DNA from: Kitasatospora phosalacinea
GTDB lineage: Bacteria > Actinomycetota > Actinomycetes > Streptomycetales > Streptomycetaceae
DNA length: 64,000 nt
Direction: 5' to 3'
Assembly: GCF_030268885.1 (NCBI RefSeq)
Contig: NZ_BSSA01000007.1
Span: forward strand, 124,001 to 188,000
Below the pieces are notes generated by a model that was given only the letters and a program-made list of their open reading frames with translations, was not told the origin of the DNA and made no database searches. Each line of letters begins with the position of its first letter. Within the stretch, counting starts at the first letter, position 1. Of the stretch, positions 28,259 through 36,733 are shown piece after piece. Position numbers and translations under genes: made by a program.

Positions 28259-28280
28259 ACCACTACCGGTTTCCAGTGGT
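28259..28280 (-). promoter_or_regulatory. Operator-like inverted repeat before the MFS gene
   Basis: Arms ACCACT and AGTGGT separated by ten bases, 20-41 bases upstream of the GTG at 28239, where a promoter would be. Regulator unknown. Confidence 0.5.
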
Positions 28281-28648
28281 TTTGGGTCACGATGCGGCGT
28301 CCGCGCCCCCGGTGGCGGAACGGCGGCCCGCCGTGCGCACCCCGAGCACGGCACGGCGGGACGCCGTCCGGTCGGCGTCCGGGCCCTGAAGCCGTGACGC
28401 CCGGGCGGCCCGATTTCGCCGAGGTTCCGGACGGGGACGGCCAACGACCCCCTGAGTGTCGGCACCGCCCGGTCTCCCTCGGCGTCCCCTCGCAACGGGC
28501 GCCGCACCCAAGAGTGATCAGTCGGATACGTCACGTCAATGGGTTGTCCGAAATTCAGACGGGATCATCCGGGGCGCGGACCGCGCGCGACGGGCGCGCG
28601 ACCGGCCCGCCGACGGGCGGGCGGCGCACCGCGCACCGCCCGGGAGGG
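28281..28648. other. Intergenic region between RsbW-like and MFS genes
   Basis: About 370 bases without a convincing gene. On the minus strand TTGACG near 28535-28540 could be a -35 box for a long-leader MFS transcript. Near the right end lies a short G+C-rich hairpin (28605-28622), with another inverted repeat CGCGCG at 28582-28600. A 96-codon open frame (28244-28534) is Arg/Pro-rich and looks non-coding. Confidence 0.5.
28605..28622. terminator. Possible terminator of the RsbW-like gene
   Basis: 7-bp stem GCCCGCC/GGCGGGC with a 4-base loop, 27 bases past the stop of the minus-strand gene. No T-run, so only moderately convincing. Confidence 0.4.
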
Positions 28649-29122
28649 TCAGCCGACCGAGGCCACCCGGGGCTCCCGGGCCACCGGCTGCACCGCCAGC
28701 GGGCAGGGCGCGTCCGGGTCGCCGATCTCGCACCACACCCGCTTGCCGGAGCCGTCCGGGTACCAGCCCCAGCGCTCGCAGAGCAGCTCGACCAGTTCCA
28801 GGCCGCGCCCGTTGGTGGCGTCCTCGTCGGCCCCGGCGTGCCGGGGGGCGGGGGCGGCGCAGCTGGTGTCGAAGACCTCCACCCGGACGGCGGCCGGTCC
28901 GGTGGCGGGGTCGACCGGCAGCAGCAGCCTGAGCACCGCCGGGCGGCCGGTGTGCACCACCGCGTTGGTGACCAGCTCGGAGACCACCAGCACCAGGGTC
29001 TCGGCCACCTGGGAGTCCTGGTCGATCCCGCCCGCCCGCAGCCGGTCCCGGACCCACCGCCGCGCCCGTGACACCTCCGCCGGGTCCGCCTGGACCGCCA
29101 GCTGTACCTGGAGTACCTGCAC
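28649..29122 (-). CDS. RsbW-like ATP-binding anti-sigma-type regulator
   Basis: 157-residue HATPase_c protein of the RsbW/SpoIIAB kind. The N box is ELVTNAVVHTG, the G1 box VEVFDTSC, and the G2 box NGRGLELVELL. Streptomycetes carry dozens of these stand-alone kinases, which are thought to act on anti-anti-sigma factors or multi-component switches. GTG at 29122 has GGTGG/GGAG just upstream and a -10-like TACCTA at about 29140. No partner gene is adjacent. Confidence 0.9.
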   Translation of the reverse strand: MQVLQVQLAVQADPAEVSRARRWVRDRLRAGGIDQDSQVAETLVLVVSELVTNAVVHTGRPAVLRLLLPVDPATGPAAVRVEVFDTSCAAPAPRHAGADEDATNGRGLELVELLCERWGWYPDGSGKRVWCEIGDPDAPCPLAVQPVAREPRVASVG

Positions 29123-29511
29123 CGCTCCACCACCCGCACTAGGTATTCGGCCCGCTTGATCCCGCCGGTCCGGTCGGCCCCCCGCAGCGGAGGTCGCCGA
29201 CCGGGACTGCCCATGGCATCGACACGAATACGCCCCAGAATGATTCCGTGACCGGGTCGCAGCAAGAGCTTCGGGCATATTCCAGCGTTCGGGGGACGGC
29301 TCGGTGCATACTGTCCCGCTCACCCTGCCGGGGTTCGCACGACCGGACGGCGGCACCGCCCTCGCGGGTACCCACGACCGTACCGCCGTCGGCGCGCCCG
29401 ACACCGGGCCGCCACGTGCGAACCACCCTTCCTACAAATGTCCAGCCGCGCTCGAACACCGGCGGCCGCACGGGAGCTGACCGGGCGTCGGCAGGAGCAC
29501 CGGCGCGACCG
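29123..29511. other. Intergenic region between purU and the RsbW-like gene
   Basis: Roughly 390 bases with lower G+C in the middle (29220-29320). Apart from a -10-like TACCTAGT on the minus strand (29138-29145), I see no gene, hairpin or repeat. The plus-strand frame through it has no gene-like composition. Confidence 0.5.
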
Positions 29512-30375
29512 TCAGGCGAAGACCACGGTGCGCGAACCGTTCAGCAGCACCCGGTGCTCGCTGTGCCACTTCACGGCGCGGGCCAGCGCCTGGCACTCGA
29601 CGTCCCGGCCGAGCGCCACCAGCTGCTCCGGGGTGACGTCGTGGGTGACCCGGGCGACCTCCTGCTCGATGATCGGGCCCTCGTCCAGGTCGGCGGTGAC
29701 GTAGTGCGCGGTGGCGCCGATCAGCTTCACGCCCCGGGCGTGCGCCTGGTGGTACGGCTTGGCGCCCTTGAAGCTCGGCAGGAAGGAGTGGTGGATGTTG
29801 ATGACCCGTCCGGACAGCGCCTTGCACAGCTCGTCCGAGAGCACCTGCATGTAGCGGGCCAGCACCACCAGGTCGACCCGCTCCTCGGCGACCAGGTCGA
29901 GCAGCCGCTGCTCGGCCTCGGCCTTGGTGTCCCGGGTGACCGGGACGTGGTGGAAGGCGATGCCGTACGACTCGGTCAGCTCGCGGAAGTCGGTGTGGTT
30001 GGAGACCACGCCGACGATCTCCACCGGCAGCGCCCCGATCCGGGTGCGGAACAGCAGGTCGTTCAGGCAGTGCCCGAACCTGGAGACCATCAGCAGCACC
30101 CGCATCCGCTCCGCGGAGTCGTGGATCTGCCACTCCATCCGGAACGAGTCGCCGATCGCGGAGAAGCTCGCCCGGAGCTTCTCGGCGGTGACCGGCTCCT
30201 CCGCGGAGAAGTGCACCCGCATGAAGAACAGGCCGGTCCCGGCGTCGCCGAACTGCTGGCTGTCGATGATGTTGCAACCCGTCATGAACAGGTAGCTGGA
30301 GACCGCGTGCACGATGCCCTGCTTGTCGGGGCAGGACAGCGTCAGGACGTACTGGGAGCGGGCGGTCTCTTCCAT
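29512..30375 (-). CDS. purU: Formyltetrahydrofolate deformylase
   Basis: Hydrolyses 10-formyl-THF to THF and formate, balancing the one-carbon pool. The 287-residue protein has an N-terminal ACT domain (YVLTLSCPDKQGIVHAVSSYLF, residues about 9-80) and a formyltransferase-like catalytic domain with the signature NIHHSFLPSFKGAKPYHQA and the conserved Asp in ATAHYVTADLDEGPIIEQ (each split over adjacent strands). ATG at 30375. It is monocistronic by appearance. Confidence 0.95.
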   Translation of the reverse strand: MEETARSQYVLTLSCPDKQGIVHAVSSYLFMTGCNIIDSQQFGDAGTGLFFMRVHFSAEEPVTAEKLRASFSAIGDSFRMEWQIHDSAERMRVLLMVSRFGHCLNDLLFRTRIGALPVEIVGVVSNHTDFRELTESYGIAFHHVPVTRDTKAEAEQRLLDLVAEERVDLVVLARYMQVLSDELCKALSGRVINIHHSFLPSFKGAKPYHQAHARGVKLIGATAHYVTADLDEGPIIEQEVARVTHDVTPEQLVALGRDVECQALARAVKWHSEHRVLLNGSRTVVFA

Positions 30376-30505
30376 GGCGGGCCCCGTTTCTGGTTCCGGT
30401 TTTCCTCGGTTCGGGTGAGGACGGGCAACGTCACAGCCTGGCACAGATCGCCGCGGCCCGTGGACGCGGCCCGCCCCCCGAGACTCCCCCCGGCGGGGGC
30501 GGCGG

Positions 30506-30952
30506 TCAGCCGCGCGCGGTCAGCCGCCGCAGCTCGGCCAGCGGGAGCGGCGGTAGGTCCGGGTCCTCGCCGTCGTTGACGGCCAGCCGGTGGTGCGCCT
30601 CGCGGGCCGCCCGCACCGCCTCCGGCCAGTCCGGGTGGCCCAGGTACGCCGCGGCCGGGGCGTCCGCACCGACCTGGTGCAGGATCCGCAGCACCCGCAG
30701 CACCGCGCCGTCCACCGCGACCGCCTCCGCGGAGTCCCGGAAGACCGAGCCGACGTACTTCTCCGCCGACCAGCGGTCCAGCCAGCTGTCCTCCACCAGC
30801 CGGTACACCGCGTCGGTGACGTCCCCGTACCCGCCGGGGCCCGCCAGCCAGGCCGAACGCTGGAAGGCGGGGTCGGAGAACATGTGCAGCGCCGAGCGGA
30901 TCCGGGCCCGCCAGCGCCACCAGGGCAGATCACTCAAGGGCATGCCGCCCAT
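30506..30952 (-). CDS. Conserved hypothetical protein
   Basis: 148-residue soluble protein that I do not recognise as a named family. It is rich in Trp near the N-terminus (LPWWRWRARIRSALHM) and predicted mostly helical, with ALAELRRL-type ends. Start is either ATG 30952 or ATG 30943; neither has a strong Shine-Dalgarno. The upstream frame extends far but is Arg/Pro-rich and unlikely. Divergent from the amino-acid-binding lipoprotein gene. Confidence 0.7.
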   Translation of the reverse strand: MGGMPLSDLPWWRWRARIRSALHMFSDPAFQRSAWLAGPGGYGDVTDAVYRLVEDSWLDRWSAEKYVGSVFRDSAEAVAVDGAVLRVLRILHQVGADAPAAAYLGHPDWPEAVRAAREAHHRLAVNDGEDPDLPPLPLAELRRLTARG

Positions 30953-31226
30953 CGTGCTGGAGCGGACGCCCGTTCGAGAAGCGTTTCGGGCAGACCGGTG
31001 CGGAGAATCCATGCTGTCGGACACGGGAGTCGATCGTACGTTCCCGCCCGGCCCGGCTCTACACGCGTCACCGGTCGGCAACGCTCCGTGTTCCTCCCCC
31101 GTTGGCGATCCGTTCACATCGCGTCCCTCTCGGCGTGCCCGGTGACGACCACCCTTGATCCGCCGCACCTGCGCAACGGAGCACGGGACGACCCGAAGCA
31201 GCACCTCCAGGGAGGAAAAGAGCGCC

Positions 31227-32516
31227 ATGACGCGGAACGGAACCCCCCACCCGGTACCCGCCGTCAGCGGACGACGCCGCGCGGCCACCGCCCTGGCGGC
31301 CACCGCCGCGGTCCTGCCCGCCCTGCTCTCCGCCTCCGCCTGCGGCGGGCCCGCCGCCGCCGACGCCGCCGGCCAGGACGTCACCGTCATGACCTGGGCC
31401 CCGTCCGGCACCGGAGCCGCCGACCGCCCCGGCATGACCGCCCTCGCCGAGGCCGTCGGCCGCGAACTCAACGACCACGGCGGCCTGAACGGCCACAAGG
31501 TCCGCGTCCTCACCTGCAACGAGCACGACACCACCGACGGCGCCACCGCCTGCGCCGAGCAGGCCGTCAACGCCCACGCCGTCGCCGTGGTCGGCTCCGC
31601 CAGCCAGTACGGCAGCGCCTTCATCCCGGTCCTCGAACAGGCCGGCATCCCCTTCCTCGGCGGCTACGGCCTCTCCGCCCCCGAGTTCAGCAGCCCGCTC
31701 TCCTACCCCGTCAACGGGGGCCTCCCCGCCCTCGTCGCGGGCAGCGGGCGCCAGCTCGTCGAGGCCGGCTGCAAGCAGATCGCCCTGATCCGCCCCGACA
31801 CCCGGGCCGGCGACACCCTGGTCAACTACCTCACCAGCGCCGTCGCGAGGACCGGCATCAAGGTCACCGACGTCAGGGCCCCCGAGAAGTCCAACGACTA
31901 CTCCCCGTACACCCGCCGGGCCGTCGGCGACGACCGTCCCGGCAACTGCATGCTCTCCGCGCTCGGCGCCGAGCCCACCGCCAACCTGCTCGACCCGTAC
32001 CGCCGCGCCAACCCGAAGAACACCCAACTCGCGTCCGTCATCGGCTCCTTCCAGCAGTCCGTGGTCGACTCCACCGGCGGCGACAACGGCCCGCTGCGCG
32101 GCGCGTACGCCACCGGCTGGTTCCCCGCCGAGTCCTCCACCGTCTGGGACGGCCTCCGCGCCACCGCCCGCACCTACGGCAACGGCGCCACCATCGACGT
32201 CGCCGACCCCGGCGTGCAGACCACCTGGGTCGCCTACGCGGTCCTCCGCCAGGCCGTCGGCCGCATCGACCGGAGCCTGCCGATCACCGCCAAGGCCCTC
32301 CAGGTCATCCTCGACAGCGGCGACCCCATCGACACCGCGGGCGCCACCCCGCCCCTCAGCTGGGGCGTCACCAACATGCTCCCCAGCGCGGAGTCCCCCC
32401 GCCTGGTGAACACCTCCGTCACCTTCCAGAAGGTCCAGAACGGCCGCCTCACCGAACAGCACCAGGGCTTCACCGACGTCCGCTGGGCCCTCACCAACGG
32501 CGAGCCCCCCGCGTAG
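31227..32516 (+). CDS. Branched-chain amino acid-type ABC substrate-binding lipoprotein
   Basis: 429-residue secreted protein of the LivJ-like periplasmic-binding superfamily. The N-terminus has a basic region (SGRRRAATAL), a hydrophobic stretch and a Cys in LLSASACGG that would be lipidated, although the lipobox has Ala rather than Leu at -3. Ligand-domain features: GHKVRVLTCNEHDTTDG, AVVGSASQYGSAFIPVLEQ, GIPFLGGYG. ATG at 31227 follows GGGAGGAA. No permease or ATPase genes are adjacent, so it may be an orphan or a sensor. Confidence 0.88.
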   Translation: MTRNGTPHPVPAVSGRRRAATALAATAAVLPALLSASACGGPAAADAAGQDVTVMTWAPSGTGAADRPGMTALAEAVGRELNDHGGLNGHKVRVLTCNEHDTTDGATACAEQAVNAHAVAVVGSASQYGSAFIPVLEQAGIPFLGGYGLSAPEFSSPLSYPVNGGLPALVAGSGRQLVEAGCKQIALIRPDTRAGDTLVNYLTSAVARTGIKVTDVRAPEKSNDYSPYTRRAVGDDRPGNCMLSALGAEPTANLLDPYRRANPKNTQLASVIGSFQQSVVDSTGGDNGPLRGAYATGWFPAESSTVWDGLRATARTYGNGATIDVADPGVQTTWVAYAVLRQAVGRIDRSLPITAKALQVILDSGDPIDTAGATPPLSWGVTNMLPSAESPRLVNTSVTFQKVQNGRLTEQHQGFTDVRWALTNGEPPA

Positions 32517-32562
32517 GGCACCGGCGGGGGCGCTTCCGGTCAGTGCGCTCCCCGGCGCCGCC

Positions 32563-33678
32563 CTACAGCTCGCCCGCGCTCTTGCCCTGCAGCCCCGTCT
32601 TCGTCGCGATCGCGCCCCACAGCTCCGAAGCCTGCTTCTTCGCCGTCGTGGCCTGCCCGCTCGCCGCGTCGCCGTTGCGCAGGTGCTCGTTGTCCTTCGA
32701 CTTGGCCGGGTCGCAGCCCGCGACCAGGTCGCCGGCCCACTGGGCGTACTCGGAGTCGGCGGTGGCGGAGGCCTGCCACGCCTGCTGGAGCTGGGCGACG
32801 AGCTTCGCGCCGTCGGTGAGCTGGTCGACCTTGAGGTCGCCGAGCTTCTTGAGCAGGTCCTGCCGCTGGGCCGAGGCCGCGGTGAGCGCGGCCTGCGCGT
32901 CGGGGAGGTTCTGGCACTTGCCGACCGCGCTGACCGCGTTGACCACCGAGGTGCGGCTGGCACTGGCGGTGCCGAGCAGGTCGGACATGGCCTGCGCCTG
33001 GGCCTTCATCTCGGGGCTGACGGCGGCGTTCCCGCTGTTCTGGCTGGGGGCGGCGCTCTGGCCGGCCGTGGTGCCGCCCTTCGCGGTGTCCTTGTCCTTC
33101 TTGTCGCCGCCGCTGACCAGCACCCCGACCAGGACGGCGACCGCCACGACCCCGGCCACGCCCGCACCGATCAGCACCTTGGTGTTGGGCTTCGCGCGTC
33201 CGCCCCCGTCGGCCGCGTAGCCCTGCTGCGGCGGCTGCGGGGCCCCGTAGCCCACGCCGCCCCCGTACGTCGGCTGGGAGGGCTGGGGAGCCCCGTACCC
33301 GGGCTGCGGCTGGAACGCGGGCGCCTGCGGCTGCTGCGGGGGCTGCTGCGGGAAGCCGGGCTGGGTGGCGCCGCCGACGGACGGACCGCCGGTCGGGTAG
33401 GGCGGGAGGTACTGGGTGGCGCCCTCGTCGGCCTGCGGGGCAGCCGCGGCCTGCTGCGGGGGCGCGCCCCAGTACTCGGGGCTGCCGCTCTGGCCGAGCG
33501 GCGGCGCGGACTGCTGCTGCGGGACGGGGGCCTGCGGGAAGGGGGCCTGCGGCGGGGCGTACGGAGGCTCCGCGGCAGCCTGCGCCGGAGTGCCCTGACC
33601 GTCCGCGGCGGGCTCCGGGCGGAACAGGTCGTCCAGATTGAAGTCGCCGGAGTTGGGGTACGAGCGGCGCTGGCTCAA
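32563..33678 (-). CDS. Pro/Gln-rich membrane-anchored protein
   Basis: 371-residue protein: residues 1-165 are low complexity, rich in Pro, Gln, Gly and Tyr (PQQPPQQPQAP, YGAPQPPQQGY), then one membrane helix (VLIGAGVAGVVAVAVLVGVLV) and an extracytoplasmic helical domain of about 150 residues with two cysteines (GKCQNLPD, VAGCDPAKS). The layout is common in actinomycete envelope proteins of unknown role. TTG at 33678 is the start, with GAGGA seven bases upstream. Confidence 0.82.
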   Translation of the reverse strand: MSQRRSYPNSGDFNLDDLFRPEPAADGQGTPAQAAAEPPYAPPQAPFPQAPVPQQQSAPPLGQSGSPEYWGAPPQQAAAAPQADEGATQYLPPYPTGGPSVGGATQPGFPQQPPQQPQAPAFQPQPGYGAPQPSQPTYGGGVGYGAPQPPQQGYAADGGGRAKPNTKVLIGAGVAGVVAVAVLVGVLVSGGDKKDKDTAKGGTTAGQSAAPSQNSGNAAVSPEMKAQAQAMSDLLGTASASRTSVVNAVSAVGKCQNLPDAQAALTAASAQRQDLLKKLGDLKVDQLTDGAKLVAQLQQAWQASATADSEYAQWAGDLVAGCDPAKSKDNEHLRNGDAASGQATTAKKQASELWGAIATKTGLQGKSAGEL

Positions 33679-33850
33679 CGCGATTCCTCACCTGTGCACG
33701 GCTCCGGGATCCCGGGCCTCTCGGTTGCCCCGCCGAAGTGCTGACGGCGGACCACAACTGCGAGGCCACGGTACCCGTTCACCGGCACAGGTGACTACGC
33801 GGGCCGCTGATCCGTGCTATTGATTCACGTTCCGCCGTCGACCGGGGGCG

Positions 33851-35227
33851 CTACGCGGCCTCCCCGTCCATCCGGGCGTGGAACTCGCGCACGGCGCGGT
33901 GCCCGCGGTACGGCTCCAGCCGGTTGCGGAAGTCGTCGAGGTACTCGACGCCGCGGTTGGAGCGCAGCCCGCTGAGCAGCCGGACGGCCTCGGTGCCGGT
34001 CTCGCAGGCGCGTTCCAGGTCGCGCTGCTGGAGCTGGGCGGTGGCCAGCAGGACCAGGTCGACGGCGCGGCGGCGGACGCGGTGCGCGGGGTGGAGTTCC
34101 AGCGCGGTGCGGGCGTAGTGCTCGGCCCGCTCGCCCTGCTGCAGGTCCCGGTGGCAGTGCGCCAACTCGTCGGCGAGGTACGCCTCGTCGAAGTGGACGA
34201 TCCAGTCGGGGTCGTCGGCCGGGTTGCGCTGCTCCATCGCGGCCAGCGCCTTGGCGGCGACGCTCTCGCAGGCGTACGCGTCGCCGAGCAGGGCGTGGCC
34301 GCGGGCCTCGGCGGCGTAGAACATCGCCATCGCGGTGGGCGTGGCGACGGTGCGGGCGCCCTCCTGGGCGGCGCGGGCGAGTTGGGCGATCTCCCGGGGG
34401 TTGCCGAGGGTCGCGGCGAGGTGGCTCATCGAGGCGGCGAGCACGTAGCCGCCGTAGCCGCGGTCGTCGGCGGCCTGGGCCAGGCGCAGCGCCTGGATGT
34501 AGTACCGCTGGGCGAGGCCGGGTTGGCCGGTGTCGACCGCCATGTACCCGGCCAGTTCGGTCAGCCGGGCGACGGCGCCGAAGAGTTGACGTCCCGTCTC
34601 GTCGCGGTAGGAGCCGCCGAGGAAGCCGGAGACCACGCTGTTGAGGTAGTGCACCACGACGGGGCGGACGTGGCCGCTGCCGAAGCGGTGGTCGAGGTCG
34701 ACCAGCATCTGGGTGGTGGCCCGGATCGCCGCGACGTCGGCCAGGCCGACCCGGGTGCCGCCGGTGCGGGCGACCACCGGGTCGGGCGGGGTGATCAGCC
34801 AGTCCCGGCTGGGCTCGACCAGCGCGGAGGCGGCGACGGTGGTGCCGGCCAGGAAGTCCCGCTTGCCGACGTCGCTGCGCCACAGCTCGCAGATCTGCTC
34901 CAGCGCGGCGCCCAGGCTGGGCGCGAACTGGAGGCCGACGGCGGAGCTGAGGCTCTTGCCGTCGGCCATGCCGATCTCGTCCACGGTCACGCCGCGGCCG
35001 AGCTTGCGGCCGAGCGCCTCGGCGATCACCGCGGGCGCCTGCCCGCGGGGTTGTTGCCCGCGCAGCCAGCGGGCGACCGAGGTCTTGTCGTAGCGAAGGT
35101 CCAGTCCGTGTTCTGCTCCGCAGAGGTTGACCCGGCGGGCGAGGCCCGCATTGGAGCAGCCCGCCTCCTGGATCAGCTGCTGCAGACGCTCGTTCGGCTC
35201 TCGTGCGACGAGTGGTCTCGCGGCCAT
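33851..35227 (-). CDS. XRE/TPR regulator of the NsdA type
   Basis: 458-residue regulator. The N-terminal 90 residues form a Cro/XRE-like domain (NERLQQLIQEAGCSNAGLARRVN; YDKTSVARWLRGQQPRG), the rest consists of TPR-like helical repeats (YYIQALRLAQAADDRGYGGYVLAAS region). The arrangement matches streptomycete NsdA and its paralogues, which negatively affect differentiation and antibiotic production. Which paralogue this is cannot be told. ATG at 35227. It is divergent from a primase-polymerase-like gene. Confidence 0.85.
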   Translation of the reverse strand: MAARPLVAREPNERLQQLIQEAGCSNAGLARRVNLCGAEHGLDLRYDKTSVARWLRGQQPRGQAPAVIAEALGRKLGRGVTVDEIGMADGKSLSSAVGLQFAPSLGAALEQICELWRSDVGKRDFLAGTTVAASALVEPSRDWLITPPDPVVARTGGTRVGLADVAAIRATTQMLVDLDHRFGSGHVRPVVVHYLNSVVSGFLGGSYRDETGRQLFGAVARLTELAGYMAVDTGQPGLAQRYYIQALRLAQAADDRGYGGYVLAASMSHLAATLGNPREIAQLARAAQEGARTVATPTAMAMFYAAEARGHALLGDAYACESVAAKALAAMEQRNPADDPDWIVHFDEAYLADELAHCHRDLQQGERAEHYARTALELHPAHRVRRRAVDLVLLATAQLQQRDLERACETGTEAVRLLSGLRSNRGVEYLDDFRNRLEPYRGHRAVREFHARMDGEAA

Positions 35228-35482
35228 GGGATTTTTCCGCCTCCCCAACGCCGTCCGGACCCGACCGGAGGGCGACGACTGTGCAACACCATGCGGAATA
35301 CCCACGGTGACGTACCCACTCCCCACGCGCCCGGGTGAATGCCTCCGTGCGCCCCCACTGCGCCCGTTACCGCCCCTGCTCGGCCGACCGGTTCCGACCA
35401 GGATCACCGTCCCGGGTGACATCGCGCGCCCCGTTCGAACCGTTCGGCCCGGGGCCGTAACCCGCACTCACGGACGGTAGTT

Positions 35483-36187
35483 GTGCAGCACGTGGACAAC
35501 ACCCCCGGAGCCCCCGAACAGAACCTGCCGCCGCTGCTGATCGAAGCCGTCCGCTACGCCGAGGACCGGCACTGGGAGGTCGCGCCGGGCGCCTGGCTGC
35601 TCGACGGCGACGGCCCGGCCCGCTGCTCCTGCGGCGAGGAGGGGTGCGCGCTCCCCGGCGCGCACCCCCTCGGCGCGGACTGGCGGCGCCGGGCGAGCGC
35701 CGGGCCCGGGGTGGTCCGCAAGTGGTGGACCGAGAACCCGGAGGCCTCGATCCTGCTGCCCACCGGGCGGGCCTTCGACGTGCTGGACGTGCCGGAGGTC
35801 GCGGGCTGCCTGGCGCTGGCCCGGATGGAGCGGATGGGGCTGCAGCTGGGCCCGGTGGTCGCGGTGCCCGCCGCACCGGGGCGCACCGGGCGGCGGCTGC
35901 ACTTCCTGGTGCTGCCCGGCGTGGTCGACAAGCTGCCGGACCTGCTCCGGCAGATCGGCTGGTCGCCGGAGCGGCTCGACCTGGTGGCCCGCGGCGAGGG
36001 CGACTGGGTGGTGGCCCCGCCGTCCCGGGTCGGCGGCTACGCCTCCGCCCAGTGGGCCCGGCCGCCGTCCGCGCTGAACCGCTGGCTGCCGGACGCGATG
36101 GAACTGGTCAGCCCGCTGGCGTACGCCTGCGGGCGCGAGGCTTCGGCCCCGCGCCCCGTGCAGCGCCCGGCGGCCGCCGTGCGCTGA
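35483..36187 (+). CDS. Prim-Pol-like (bifunctional DNA primase/polymerase N-terminal) protein
   Basis: 234-residue protein resembling the N-terminal domain of archaeo-eukaryotic Prim-Pol enzymes: Cys-rich segment CSCGEEGCALPGAHPLG, then ASILLPTGRAFDVLDVPE and the FLVLPG strand. The catalytic DxD seems replaced by DVLD, and no helicase domain follows, so it may be non-catalytic. GTG at 35483, or GTG 35492 preceded by TAGTTG, which would be leaderless. It shares an upstream region with the NsdA-like gene. Confidence 0.78.
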   Translation: MQHVDNTPGAPEQNLPPLLIEAVRYAEDRHWEVAPGAWLLDGDGPARCSCGEEGCALPGAHPLGADWRRRASAGPGVVRKWWTENPEASILLPTGRAFDVLDVPEVAGCLALARMERMGLQLGPVVAVPAAPGRTGRRLHFLVLPGVVDKLPDLLRQIGWSPERLDLVARGEGDWVVAPPSRVGGYASAQWARPPSALNRWLPDAMELVSPLAYACGREASAPRPVQRPAAAVR

Positions 36188-36251
36188 CCTCCCGAGCGTG
36201 CCCCCGGCCGATCCGGTGGGGGCGTGTCCGCGCGGCACCCCGCGCGGCCGT

Positions 36252-36288
36252 GGCGGGTCCGGCCCCCGATCCGGGGGCCGGACCCGCC
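36252..36288. terminator. Terminator after the primase-like gene
   Basis: Perfect 17-bp stem (GGCGGGTCCGGCCCCCG and its complement) with a 3-base loop, 65 bases past the stop. No T-run, as is common in streptomycete terminators. Confidence 0.85.
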
Positions 36289-36645
36289 GTTCGTGTGCCC
36301 GGGGCCGGTGCCGGGCCGTCCGGAGCGTGATCTTCCGGAACCGGTCGTCATACCCGCAGGTCAACGGGGGAAGCCCACCGATCGGGTGACATCGCTCAAG
36401 GATTGGCCGCGGTTGCCGAGGGGATCATCCTCAGCGTCAGCACGGGCCGACCGAGCGGAGGGAGCGAACGGGCCGAGAGCGCGGGGGGCTGCCGGGAGGG
36501 CGTTCGGACGGGGAAGCCGAATGCGGCAGCGGGAGGGAGCAGGAGGGGCGAGGGGGAACGGGGAGGGAGCGGCCGGGCGCGGCCGGGGAGCCGCGCACGA
36601 CCGCGACCGGGCGGGGGACGGGAGGGGAGACGGGGGGAACGGGGG

Positions 36646-36687
36646 ACGGCGCGGGGCCCGGTGCGGGGACACCGGGCCCCGCGCCGT
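36646..36687. terminator. Terminator after dmdR1
   Basis: Perfect 18-bp stem beginning ACGGCGCGGGGCCCGGTG with a 6-base loop, 47 bases past the dmdR1 stop on the minus strand. Confidence 0.85.
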
Positions 36688-36733
36688 GCGTCCGTCCGTC
36701 GCGCGCCCGTCGGCCGCTCGCCCGCCGCGCCGC

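Larger units (their letters stand above)
36188..36733. other. Intergenic region between primase-like gene and dmdR1
   Basis: About 545 bases with no believable gene. It contains two long perfect hairpins that terminate the convergent neighbours (36252-36288 and 36646-36687) and between them a 200-base stretch with extreme purine bias on the plus strand (36440-36645) ending in five G-runs that could form a G-quadruplex. Confidence 0.7.

Noticed and set aside
25093..28389. Plus-strand open frame of 1098 codons
   Set aside because: Lies antisense to a GNAT gene and two clear MFS genes. Composition is Gly/Gln/Arg/His-rich without any domain, the usual mirror of coding sequence at this G+C.
28244..28534. 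96-codon minus-strand frame upstream of the MFS gene
   Set aside because: Arg/Pro-rich, no ribosome binding site, and overlaps the operator-like repeat; resembles non-coding G+C-rich sequence.
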